Below are positions 53,587 to 62,600 of a DNA stretch of 64,000 bases, in pieces. Under the pieces are notes generated by a model, which did no database searches, was not told where the DNA came from, and worked only from the letters and a program-made list of their open reading frames with translations. Within the stretch, counting starts at the first letter, position 1, and every line of letters starts with the position of its first letter. The stretch is from JAFGLZ01 sp964390905 (GTDB lineage Bacteria > Planctomycetota > Phycisphaerae > UBA1845 > JAFGLZ01): positions 1 to 64,000 of the forward strand of contig CAYMLO010000039.1 of assembly GCA_964390905.1 (NCBI GenBank), in the 5' to 3' direction. The position numbers and the translations under genes are program-made.

Positions 53587-56013
53587 CTACTTCCACGGCA
53601 GGCGCAGGCCCAACGCCTCGGGCCCCTCGTTGATGAAGTACAGGTTGAACTTGACCCAATGCGCGCCGCCGGGCACGTCGTAGAGGTAGATCTTCGCCGT
53701 GTAATCGTTCTCTGCGGACGGTTGCTCGAGGATGAACGGATGCATCGGCTCGGATTCGATGTCTTCCACGATCACCGTGCCTGCCTTCTGTGGCAGGGGT
53801 GTCGAGAACGTGTGGTTCTGGAAGTAGATCGGATCCCAGCGGAGATGCTCCGTCTCCAGGTGGTCACCGCGCACCGACAGGATGTCCCTGCCATCGACCC
53901 GGCCCTCCCAGTAGAGGATCTTGGTCGCTTTGTCACCGTGCGTGCGAAGGACTTCCCTGTATCTGGACTGCTGCTGTGCGACGGTCCGTTCGATCTGGTC
54001 CCGACTCGGCGCACGGGCCAACGCCTTTCTCGCCCCCTCCGGGTCTTCGAGCGTCTGACGAACGTTCTTGATGAGCTCATCGACGCCGAACAGGTGGTAG
54101 TCGAAGCCCGGCGCATCGACGAACGCCTTGCGCGTCGTCGTCAGCTCCTCGAAGAGGCGGCCGAGCGCACGCAGATTCTCGTCGGTCGGATCCTCTGAGT
54201 ATTGGAAGTACGCCAGGAATGTCTTGGTGTAGAAGTGGTTCGCCTGGATCAGCAAGCGTGTCAGCTTCAGTGAGTCCGCGACCTTCGCTGCGAATCCCTT
54301 GTCCGGCACGCGCGTCTTGACGGCTGCGTATTTCCGTTCCATCGTCTTGGCGACGTCCAGTCCGTGGTCCAGGTACGTCAGCGTCTCGGGGATCCACGGT
54401 TTGCACCGCAGGTAGATCTCCCGCAGGAATTCGAGGTGTTCCTTCCCGCCGTCGATGCTGGGATAGCCCTCCGCGACGAAGTTGCCGACCCGAATGTGCG
54501 GCAGGGAGCTAAACGCGCCGTACGCGACCGGTTCGATGTATAGGCCGTACTTGTACGCGGACGGCGAGAGCAGACAGATGTCGGCCATCGCCTCGGCGAG
54601 GGAACGGCCGAAGTAGATCGCGCAATAGTCTGCCGCGATGTCTCTCGGTTTGTCTTGGTGGTCCCACGTCAGCCGCGACACCGTGTATGCCGTGAGGCTT
54701 CGCGTGTCCCAACCCTCCTTGGCGGGCATGTCGAGGCTCGCGCCCTTCAGATTGCTCTTTCCCGCACGGAGCATGGACGTCAGCCCGGCCTGGAAGTACG
54801 TCCCCGGATACGTCGGGAAGACATTCGCCCCGCCGTGGTAGTCCATCGTCTCACAGACGACCATCATGTTGTGCGGCGTCTGGTTCAGCGTCGGGTTGTA
54901 GGGCTGGTACCACCACCGATCGTTCTGCGTGAAGCTGGGGATGAGGTACAGGTTTCGCGTCGGCACGTCGTCGGTGAAGACGCTTCGGTAGACCTCGGGT
55001 TGCGACTGCTGTTCGTGGGCGTTCGTGATCCACGTTCGGTGGAGCAGATCCTTGTCGAACTCGCCCACAACGACGTCCCACACCGCCTTGACGAAGGCTC
55101 GATACCGCTTGGCCAGGGACCAGTCGCACCCCTCTCCGTCGTGCATGACGTCAAACGTCTGGTAGTTGCCCCAGTAGTTCTGCTCCTCGCCGGTGAAGGT
55201 CGCCACGCCGTCGAGTTCGGGCATCGCCTGAAGGAGCCGCCTGAACTTCGCTCGCACCGCGTCCCACAGGCGGGGGTCCGAGGGCGAAAGCGTGGCGCCG
55301 AACTCTGCAAGCAGCGACGGGTGATAGGTGAACTCCGTGCCGAACGGCATGAACTTCATATGGAGCGCATGTGCGTATTCCGCCAGCTCCCGGGCCTGGG
55401 CCCGAGCTTTCCGGTTCTCCGTGCGCTCCGGCTCAGCGTCCCACGGCACGAGTCTAAGGGGGGTTTCGCCGAAGACGAGGTTCAGTCGATAACGCAGGGC
55501 CCGTCGAATGTCCGCACGGCTCCTGACCGGGATGCGTGTGTAGCGCGTCTCGAGATCCGGCTGATGTTTGACCTGGTCCGTCGGCACGCGCTTCAGCACG
55601 CGGATCCTGTCCCAGATCCAGTAGAGCCCGTACACGTCGCCGATCAGGGATCCGCCTGCTACCACGACGATCGTCCTGTTGCCGTCGGCCACGGGGACGA
55701 TCTCGTAGCCCTGGGGATGCTCGACGCCGACCAGCTCGAGGGCGCCGCGACGCCGCAAGTCGGCTGTGATGCGGTTCCTGCTTGCATCGCCGACAACGAT
55801 CGCATTCGCCGACGGCGTTCGCTCGTCGGTGACCGTCTTGAGGATCAGGCCGTTCTCCCGCCCCGTCTCGATCAGATCCGAAAGGCAGACGCTAATCGCC
55901 TCATCCTTCAGGCTTGCGGGGGAGACAGCGACGCGCCAGTCGGTCTGAGCATGGGAGATATCGGCGTGGCATACGCTTGACAAGGCTATCCATCCCAACA
56001 CGCGGGTGTTCAT
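53587..56013 (-). CDS. Secreted alpha-glucuronidase-like protein (GH67-type N-terminal domain)
   Basis: An 808-residue protein with signal peptide (MNTRVLGWIALSSVCHADIS). Residues 30-160 match the GH67/GH20-type N-terminal domain (AIVVGDASRNRI, YEIVPVADGNRTIVVVAGGS, GDVYGLYWIWDRIRVL). A TIM-barrel-like centre follows (YAHALHMKFMPFGTEFTYHP, GVATFTGEEQNYWGNYQTFD), then a helical C-terminal region and a short beta domain. The catalytic acids of GH67 cannot be located with confidence, so it may belong to a neighbouring family. It is the first gene of a four-gene operon with GH106, CE15 and a membrane protein, which supports a glucuronate-related activity. The GGGAGG upstream is rather far (about 13 bases) from the chosen ATG. 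Confidence 0.55.
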   Translation of the reverse strand: MNTRVLGWIALSSVCHADISHAQTDWRVAVSPASLKDEAISVCLSDLIETGRENGLILKTVTDERTPSANAIVVGDASRNRITADLRRRGALELVGVEHPQGYEIVPVADGNRTIVVVAGGSLIGDVYGLYWIWDRIRVLKRVPTDQVKHQPDLETRYTRIPVRSRADIRRALRYRLNLVFGETPLRLVPWDAEPERTENRKARAQARELAEYAHALHMKFMPFGTEFTYHPSLLAEFGATLSPSDPRLWDAVRAKFRRLLQAMPELDGVATFTGEEQNYWGNYQTFDVMHDGEGCDWSLAKRYRAFVKAVWDVVVGEFDKDLLHRTWITNAHEQQSQPEVYRSVFTDDVPTRNLYLIPSFTQNDRWWYQPYNPTLNQTPHNMMVVCETMDYHGGANVFPTYPGTYFQAGLTSMLRAGKSNLKGASLDMPAKEGWDTRSLTAYTVSRLTWDHQDKPRDIAADYCAIYFGRSLAEAMADICLLSPSAYKYGLYIEPVAYGAFSSLPHIRVGNFVAEGYPSIDGGKEHLEFLREIYLRCKPWIPETLTYLDHGLDVAKTMERKYAAVKTRVPDKGFAAKVADSLKLTRLLIQANHFYTKTFLAYFQYSEDPTDENLRALGRLFEELTTTRKAFVDAPGFDYHLFGVDELIKNVRQTLEDPEGARKALARAPSRDQIERTVAQQQSRYREVLRTHGDKATKILYWEGRVDGRDILSVRGDHLETEHLRWDPIYFQNHTFSTPLPQKAGTVIVEDIESEPMHPFILEQPSAENDYTAKIYLYDVPGGAHWVKFNLYFINEGPEALGLRLPWK

Positions 56014-56057
56014 GTCCGGCCAGTCCCTCCCAGCGTCCTCCTCGTCGTCGCCTCCGC

Positions 56058-56370
56058 TCACCGACCGGTCCGCGGCGCCTGTGGCCGGTGCGGATAGATC
56101 CGGAGCCGCGCTGGCGCTATCCCTTTCACCTCAAACAGGCGGTACGGCCACTCGGGCACGATCTTGATGCTGCCTTTGACGTCCTCTGGGACTCGCCACG
56201 AGTACTCACAGAAGCTGCCTCAGCCATACTCGAACGCGCCGCTCTGAAGGACGTTCCCGCGCATGTCGACGATCTTGAACCGCGGCGCCGGGGATTCGCG
56301 GCGCTTCAGAGCTCGCAGGGTCGCAACCTGTCGACCTGCGGGAATGGGACATCGAGTATACGTGGCGTGC
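56058..56370 (-). pseudogene. Decayed 3' end of a gene, with an in-frame TGA
   Basis: Read on the minus strand, one frame carries protein-like sequence: IPAGRQVATLRALKRRE, PRFKIVDMRGNVLQSGAFEY, then Gly, a TGA at 56222-56220, and GSFCEYSWRVPEDVKG, IKIVPEWPYRLFEVKGIAP, ending RIYPHRPQAPRTGR and a stop at 56060-56058. Sense and composition continue on both sides of the TGA, so this was one coding frame. Nothing coding-like is seen upstream of about 56370, where repeats begin. I do not recognise the family. It lies 44 bases before the GH67-like start. Confidence 0.5.
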
Positions 56371-56387
56371 GTGCTTTGGGGAAGGAG

Positions 56388-56456
56388 GGCAGACGGCCAT
56401 CAAGTCGCACCAAACAGGCAGACGGCCATCAAGTCGCACCAAACAGGCAGACGGCC
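56388..56456. repeat. 29-bp tandem repeat, about 2.4 copies
   Basis: Two identical 29-base units at 56388-56416 and 56417-56445 begin GGCAGACGGCCATCAAGTCG; a partial third copy covers 56446-56456. There are no spacers, so it is a minisatellite-like repeat and not CRISPR. It adjoins the decayed gene end. Confidence 0.85.
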
Positions 56457-56795
56457 CCGCCGCGATGCGGGCCGCCGCGCTCGCCTGCGGCTCAATACAC
56501 CAGCCGACGGAAGCCCCTGATCGTGTGGAATGAGAAGAGGTTCCCGTCGTGGGCGCTCTGGGCCCCTTCATCGGCGGAGCGGCTGAGCAGGTGCGGGTGT
56601 CCGCCCCCGCCTGGACTGTCACGTACGCCCGGTCGCCGATGCGCCTGTCAACAAGACCGCACGTCAGGAATGTTGGTGTTTCCCCTTCCGTACGCCGTCA
56701 TGGTTTTGGTACACTCCGGTTTTGCGTACGACATAAATGCAGGGACATGTCGCCTGGGCACGTCACGCCGCAGCCGTGGGGATAGGAGGCGAGTC
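56457..56795. other. Intergenic leader region of the first long beta-helix gene
   Basis: No credible gene. An imperfect GC-rich stem lies near 56588-56616. A TACACT at 56710-56715 and an AT-rich CATAAAT at 56732-56738 are the only promoter-like elements, without a good -35. Confidence 0.35.
56784..56793 (+). promoter_or_regulatory. Conserved ribosome-site box AGGAGGCGAG, copy 2
   Basis: Same ten bases and same two-base spacing to the ATG as before the genes ending at 44855 (minus strand) and starting at 59684. Confidence 0.6.
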
Positions 56796-59639
56796 ATGAA
56801 CATGCGAACGGGTCTGCTGGGGGTTGCGGTAGTTGTCTGTCTTGTCGGTTTGCCAACATGGGCGGCCGAGCGGTACGTCCCGACTCAGTACACCACGATC
56901 CAAGCGGCCATCGATGCCAGCAGCGATGGGGATGAGGTCATCATCGCCCCCGGCACGTATCAGGGCGACGGCAACCGCGATCTCGACCCCAACGGTCTGG
57001 CGATCACGGTTCGAAGCACCGACCCGAACGATCCGAACATCGTCGCCGCGACGGTGATCGACTGCGGCATGGACCCGAACCACTGGGACGATCCCAACTA
57101 CACCGAGGATCCCAACTACCATCACCGCGGGTTCTACTTCCATGGCGGCGAAGGCCCGAACTCCGTCGTGGCCGGTCTGACCATCACCGGCGGTTACGAT
57201 CAGTTGGGCGGCGGGATGTGCAACATCACGAGCAGCCCGACGGTGACGAACTGCACGATCAGTGGGAACACGGCACTCTACGGCGGCGGCGTCTACTGCT
57301 CGTCTGCCAGCCCGGCGCTGACGAACTGCACGATCAGCGGGAACTCGGCCTCGGGCTCCAACGCCAGGGGCGGTGGGATCCTGTGCTACGACAGCAGTTC
57401 GACGCTGACGAACTGCACGATTAGCGGGAACGCGGCCTCGGGCTCAGATGGGGACGGTGGCGGCGTCTGCTGCTACAACAGCAGCCCGACGCTGACGAAC
57501 TGCACGATCACCGGGAACTCGGCCACTCGTGACTGCGGCGGCGTCTACTGTAACTACAGCACTCCGACGCTGACGAACTCCACGATCAGCGGGAACTCTG
57601 CCTCTAATCGGGGCGGCGGCGTCCACTGCTACTATGCCAGCCCGACGCTGACGAACTGCACGATCAGCGGCAACTCGGCCGGTTATGAGGGCGGCGGCGT
57701 CTGCTGCATGTGGGACAGCAGCCCGACGCTGACCAACTGCATCCTCTGGGATGATGCGCCGCAGGAGATCCGCGTGGTCTCGGCGAGCCCGGCCGTCACC
57801 TACTCCTGCATCTCAGGTGGCTGGACGGGGGAGGGCAACATCGACGCCGATCCGCTCTTCGTCGACGCCAACGGGCCGGACGACGACCCAAATACGTGGG
57901 AAGACAACGACTGCCACATCTCGCCCAGCTCGCCCTGCGTCAACGCAGGCGATCCGAACGGCGACTACGCCGGTCAGACCGACATCGATGGCCAGGGACG
58001 AGCGAACGGCATCGTCGACATGGGCAGCGACGAGGTCTGGGCCGAGCCGCCGGTCCACAACATCACACAAGACACCTACTTCTCGCGAATCCAGGACGCC
58101 ATCGACGCCGCCAACGAAGGCGACGAGATCGTCCTCGCCCCGGGTACGTACACGGGCGACGGCAACCGCGATCTGGACCCCAACGGCCTCGCGGTCACAA
58201 TACGAAGCATAGATCCGAACGACCCGAACGTCGCCGCGGCGACGGTGATCGATTGCGGCATGGACCCGAACCACTGGGACGATCCCAACTACACAGATGA
58301 TCCCAACTACCGTCACCGCGGGTTCCACTTCCATAGCGGCGAAGGCCCGAACTCCGTCGTGGCTGGCATGACCATTGCGGGCGGTCATGTTGAGGCGGAC
58401 TACTCGGACGACCCCAACGGCTGGGGAGGGGGGGTCCTATGCCTGGACAGCAGCCCGACGCTGACGAACTGCACGATCAGTGGGAACTCGGCCGACTGGC
58501 ATGGCGGCGGCGTCTGCTGCTACGACAGCAACCCGACGCTGACGGACTGCACGATCAGGGCGAACTCGGCCTGGTACTCGGGCGGCGGCGTCTGCTGCAC
58601 TAACGGCGGCAGCCCGACGCTGACACACTGCACGATCACCGGGAACGCGGCTGACTACCGCGGCGCCGGCGTCTACTGCTACGACAGCAGCCCGACGCTG
58701 ACACACTGCACGATCACCGGAAACGCCGGCCTCCGCTGGGGCGGGGGAGTCTACTGTACTTCGTACAGCCGGCTGACGCTTGCGAACTGCACGATCAGCG
58801 GGAACTCGGCCGACGACGGCGCCGGCGTCTACTGCTTCGATTTCAGCAGCCCGACGCTGACGGACTGCACGATCAGCGGGAACTCGGCCGCTGGTGACGG
58901 CGGCGGCGTCTTCTGCAGGCACTACAGCAGCCCCATGCTGACGAACTGCACGATCAGCGGGAACTCGGCCGCTGGTGACGGCGGCGGCGTCTTCTGCTGG
59001 GATTACAGCAACCCGACGCTGACGAGCTGTATCCTATGGTCCAACAGTCCCGACCAGATCTACGACTCGTTGAACTGCCTGACACGGGCGACTTACTCCT
59101 GCATCCAAGGCGGCTGGTCTGGGATGGGCAACATCAGCGACGACCCGCTCTTGGTCGATCCCAACGGCCCCGACGGCGATCCGAACACCTGGGAGGACAA
59201 CGACTACCACCTGTCCCCCAACTCGCCCTGCATCGGCACCGGCGACCCCAATGGCGACTACGCGGACCAAACCGACATCGACGGCCAGCCCAGGCTCGTC
59301 GGCGTGAACGTCGACATCGGCGCTGATGAGTTCGCCCGCGTCCTGAACCTGACCGTCGTCGGAGACGACAAGGGCCAGGTCCTCGTCGAGCCCAACGACA
59401 TGTACTACGAGCCCAATGCCGTCGTGACCCTCACCGCCCTGCCCAACGCGGCCCAGGGCTTCTTCGGATGGCAGGGGGACGTCCCCCCCGGCCAGGAGCA
59501 CTACAACCCCCTGACGATCACCATGGACGCCGACAAGGACATCACCGCCACCTTCCGATGCGGACTCGGCACCGTCCCCATGCTGCCGATGATCCTAAGT
59601 ATGCTTGGCTTGCACGTGGCGGTGAGACGAAAGTCATGA
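56796..59639 (+). CDS. Long Cys-ladder beta-helix surface protein with sorting tail, copy 1
   Basis: A 947-residue secreted protein (signal ends near TWAAE). It contains two successive modules. Each starts with a segment like TTIQAAIDASSDGDEVIIAP and a stretch rich in Asp-Pro-Asn, followed by a repeat array. Array 1 has six rungs of the type LTNCTISGNSA plus GGGVYC, and array 2 has seven. Each array closes with NCILW/SCILW and a choice-of-anchor-Q-like segment (DPNGPDGDPNTWEDNDYHLS). Most rungs carry two Cys in the same place. A short InlB-like domain and the 26-residue tail from Cys922 (CGLG, PMLP, hydrophobic, RRKS) end it. It resembles polymorphic outer-membrane-type repeats; no catalytic site is seen. 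Its homologue lies 44 bases downstream. Confidence 0.8.
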   Translation: MNMRTGLLGVAVVVCLVGLPTWAAERYVPTQYTTIQAAIDASSDGDEVIIAPGTYQGDGNRDLDPNGLAITVRSTDPNDPNIVAATVIDCGMDPNHWDDPNYTEDPNYHHRGFYFHGGEGPNSVVAGLTITGGYDQLGGGMCNITSSPTVTNCTISGNTALYGGGVYCSSASPALTNCTISGNSASGSNARGGGILCYDSSSTLTNCTISGNAASGSDGDGGGVCCYNSSPTLTNCTITGNSATRDCGGVYCNYSTPTLTNSTISGNSASNRGGGVHCYYASPTLTNCTISGNSAGYEGGGVCCMWDSSPTLTNCILWDDAPQEIRVVSASPAVTYSCISGGWTGEGNIDADPLFVDANGPDDDPNTWEDNDCHISPSSPCVNAGDPNGDYAGQTDIDGQGRANGIVDMGSDEVWAEPPVHNITQDTYFSRIQDAIDAANEGDEIVLAPGTYTGDGNRDLDPNGLAVTIRSIDPNDPNVAAATVIDCGMDPNHWDDPNYTDDPNYRHRGFHFHSGEGPNSVVAGMTIAGGHVEADYSDDPNGWGGGVLCLDSSPTLTNCTISGNSADWHGGGVCCYDSNPTLTDCTIRANSAWYSGGGVCCTNGGSPTLTHCTITGNAADYRGAGVYCYDSSPTLTHCTITGNAGLRWGGGVYCTSYSRLTLANCTISGNSADDGAGVYCFDFSSPTLTDCTISGNSAAGDGGGVFCRHYSSPMLTNCTISGNSAAGDGGGVFCWDYSNPTLTSCILWSNSPDQIYDSLNCLTRATYSCIQGGWSGMGNISDDPLLVDPNGPDGDPNTWEDNDYHLSPNSPCIGTGDPNGDYADQTDIDGQPRLVGVNVDIGADEFARVLNLTVVGDDKGQVLVEPNDMYYEPNAVVTLTALPNAAQGFFGWQGDVPPGQEHYNPLTITMDADKDITATFRCGLGTVPMLPMILSMLGLHVAVRRKS
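57231..57750 (+). repeat. Coding repeat array, about 72-bp units
   Basis: Near-identical DNA core (AGCAGCCCGACGCTGACGAA and following bases) recurs once per beta-helix rung; six rungs and a closing NCILW rung in this array. Confidence 0.8.
58449..59040 (+). repeat. Second coding repeat array in the same gene
   Basis: Seven rungs plus a closing rung with the same DNA core. The 300 bases before it (58080-58380) repeat the N-terminal module at 56880-57180, so whole modules were duplicated, not only rungs. Confidence 0.8.
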
Positions 59640-59671
59640 TCTGACCGGGTCCCACCACGGTCCTTGGGGTT

Positions 59672-59681
59672 AGGAGGCGAG
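59672..59681 (+). promoter_or_regulatory. Conserved ribosome-site box AGGAGGCGAG, copy 3
   Basis: Third occurrence of the ten-base box, again two bases before the ATG, in the 44-base gap between the two long beta-helix genes. Confidence 0.6.
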
Positions 59682-59683
59682 CG

Positions 59684-62600
59684 ATGAGACTACAGGTCTG
59701 TTCAGCTGTTGCTGTCATGGTTGGCGTGCCGCTGGCACACGCCGCAGAGCGGCACGTCCCGAGTCAGTACGCCACGATCCAGGCTGCCATCGATGCCAGC
59801 AGCGATGGGGATGAGGTCATCATCGCCCCCGGCACGTATCAGGGCGACGGCAACCGTGACCTCATTTACGGCGGCTTGGCCATCACCGTCCGAAGCGCCG
59901 ACCCGAACGATCCCAACGTCGTCGCCGCGACGGCGATCGACTGCGGCATGGACCCGAACCACTGGGACGATCCCAATTACACCGAGGATCCCAACTACCA
60001 TCACCGCGGGTTCTACTTCCATAGCGGCGAAGGCCCGAACTCCGTCGTGGCCGGTCTGACGATCACGAACGGCTACGTCGATGCGTCTTCCTCCTCCGAT
60101 CCCAACCGCTGGGGAGGCGGGGTTTTCTGCTGGGACAGCAGCCCGACACTGACGAACTGCACGATCAGCGGGAACTCGGCTTGTGAGGGCGGCGGCGTCT
60201 TCTGCTACTACTACAGCAGCCCGACGCTGACGGACTGTACGATCAGCGGGAACTCGGCCACGGGCTCATACGGTACGGGCGGCGGCGTCCACTGTAACTA
60301 CTACAGCAGCCCGACGCTGACGAACTGCACGATCAGTGGGAACTCGGGTCATCAGGGCGGCGGCGTCTACTGCTACACAAGCAACCCGACGCTGACGAGC
60401 TGCACGATCAGCGGGAACACGGTCGACTACGACGGCGGCGGCGTCCACTGTACCTACGACAGCAGCCCGACGCTGGTGGACTGCACGATCAGCGGGAACA
60501 CGGCCGACGACGGCGGCGGCGTCTGCTGTACACAGGACAGCACGCCCGCGCTGACGAACTGCACGATCAGCGGGAACTCGGCCGACGGCGACGGCGGCGG
60601 CGGCGGTGGCGTCTGTTTCTACGACAGCAGCCCGACGCTGACGAACTGCACGATCAGCGGGAACTCGGCCAACTACTACGGCGGGGGCGTCTACTGCTAC
60701 GACAGCAGCCCGACGCTGACGAACTGTATGTTCAACGGGAATTCGGCACAACGGTACGGCGGCGCCGTCTGCTGTAGAGATGAGAGCACGCCCACGCTGA
60801 CGAGCTGCACGATCAGCGGGAACTCGGCCGTCTACGGCGGCGGCGTCCACTGCTCCCCAGGCAGCCCGACGCTGGAGAACTGCACGATCAGTGGGAACTC
60901 GGCCGACTACTACGGCGGCGGCGTCTACTGCGCCTCCGGCAGCCCGACGCTGACGAACTGCATCCTCTGGGACGATTCCCCGCAAGAGATCTACATGGTC
61001 TCCGGGAGCCCGGCCGTGAGCTACTCCTGCATTGCCGGGGGCTGGACCGGCGCGGGGAACATCGACGCCGACCCGCTCTTCGTCGATGCCGACGGGCCGG
61101 ACGACGATCCGAATACGTGGGAGGACAACGATTACCACATCTCGCCCAACTCGCCGTGCATCAACGCGGGCGATCCGAACGGCGACTATACGGGGCAGCT
61201 TGACATCGACGGCGAGCCGCGTGCGAGCGGGGTGGTCGATATGGGTAGCGACGAGGTCTGGGCTGCCGACACATGCACGCTGACGCTGACGGTCGAAAAC
61301 GAGGACTGGGGCAGCGTTGAGGTGGAGCCCAACGACCCGAACTACGCACCGTTCACGTACCCCTTCGGCACGGAGGTGACATTGACGGCTGCGCCCGTCG
61401 AGGGTGCGGGACTCGGTCATTGGCAGGTTTTCGATCCCAACCAGCCGGGTGATGCCAACTACGCAGCGGAAGATGCGAACAACCCTCTGACAATCGTGAT
61501 GGACGCCGACCAACAGGTTGCCGCCGTCTTCATGGGCGTCCACAACATCACACAAGACACGTGGCATGCGACCATCCAGGCGGCGATCGGCGCAGCGGGT
61601 TCCGGCGACATCGTGGAAATCGCGGACGGGACGTACACCGGGGCCGGGAACAAGGACCTGGACTTCGGCGGCAAGGCGATCACGGTGCGGAGTGCCTCCG
61701 GCGATCAGGCGTTGTGCATCATCGACTGTGAAGGCAGTGGGCGCGGGTTCGACTTCCACAGCGGCGAAGGGCCCGATTCGGTCGTTGAGGGCCTGACGGT
61801 CCGAAACGGCTACGCCGCCCGGGGCGGCGGCGTCTACTGTGAGTGGTCCAGCAGCCCGACGCTGACGAACTGCACGATCAGCGGAAACGCCGCTGCGGGC
61901 TACTACGGAGAGGGCGGCGCCGTCTACTGCTACTACAGCAGCCCGACGCTCACGAACTGCACGATCAGTGGGAACTTGGCCTATGATGACGGCGGTGGCG
62001 TGTTCTGTTACAGCAGCAGCCCGACGCTGACGAACTGCACGATCAGCGGGAACTCGGCCGCTGGTGACGGCGGCGGCGTCTACTGCTGCTACGGCAGCCC
62101 GACGCTCACGAACTGCACGATCACCAGAAGCGTGGGCGACCACTACGGCGGCGGCGTCTACTGCGACAGGAGCTACCCGACGCTGACGAACTGCACGATC
62201 AGCGGGAACTCGACCTCGGTCGCATACTGCGGCGGCGGCGGCGTCTACTGCTCGGGGGGCAGCCCGACGTTGATGAACTGCACGATCAGCGGGAACTCGG
62301 CCTACTACGGCGGCGGCGTCTACTGCTCGGCTAGCAACCCGACGCTGACGAACTGCATCCTCTGGAACGATACGCCGCAGGAGATCCACGCGCTCTCCGG
62401 GAGCCCGGCCGTGACCTACTCCGACGTCGAGGGCGGCTGGACGGGGACGGGCAACATCGACGCTGACCCGCTGTTCGTCGACCCCAACGGCCCAGACGGC
62501 GATCCGAATACGTGGGAAGACAACGACTATCACCTCTCGCCCAACTCCCCGTGCATCAATGCGGGCGATCCGAACTACGTGGTCAATCCCAATTACCCCA

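Noticed and set aside
57231..59040. Regular repeats as a CRISPR array
   Set aside because: Repeats are in frame, encode beta-helix rungs, and the segments between them are themselves similar; no cas gene is present. The 29-bp repeat at 56388 has no spacers.
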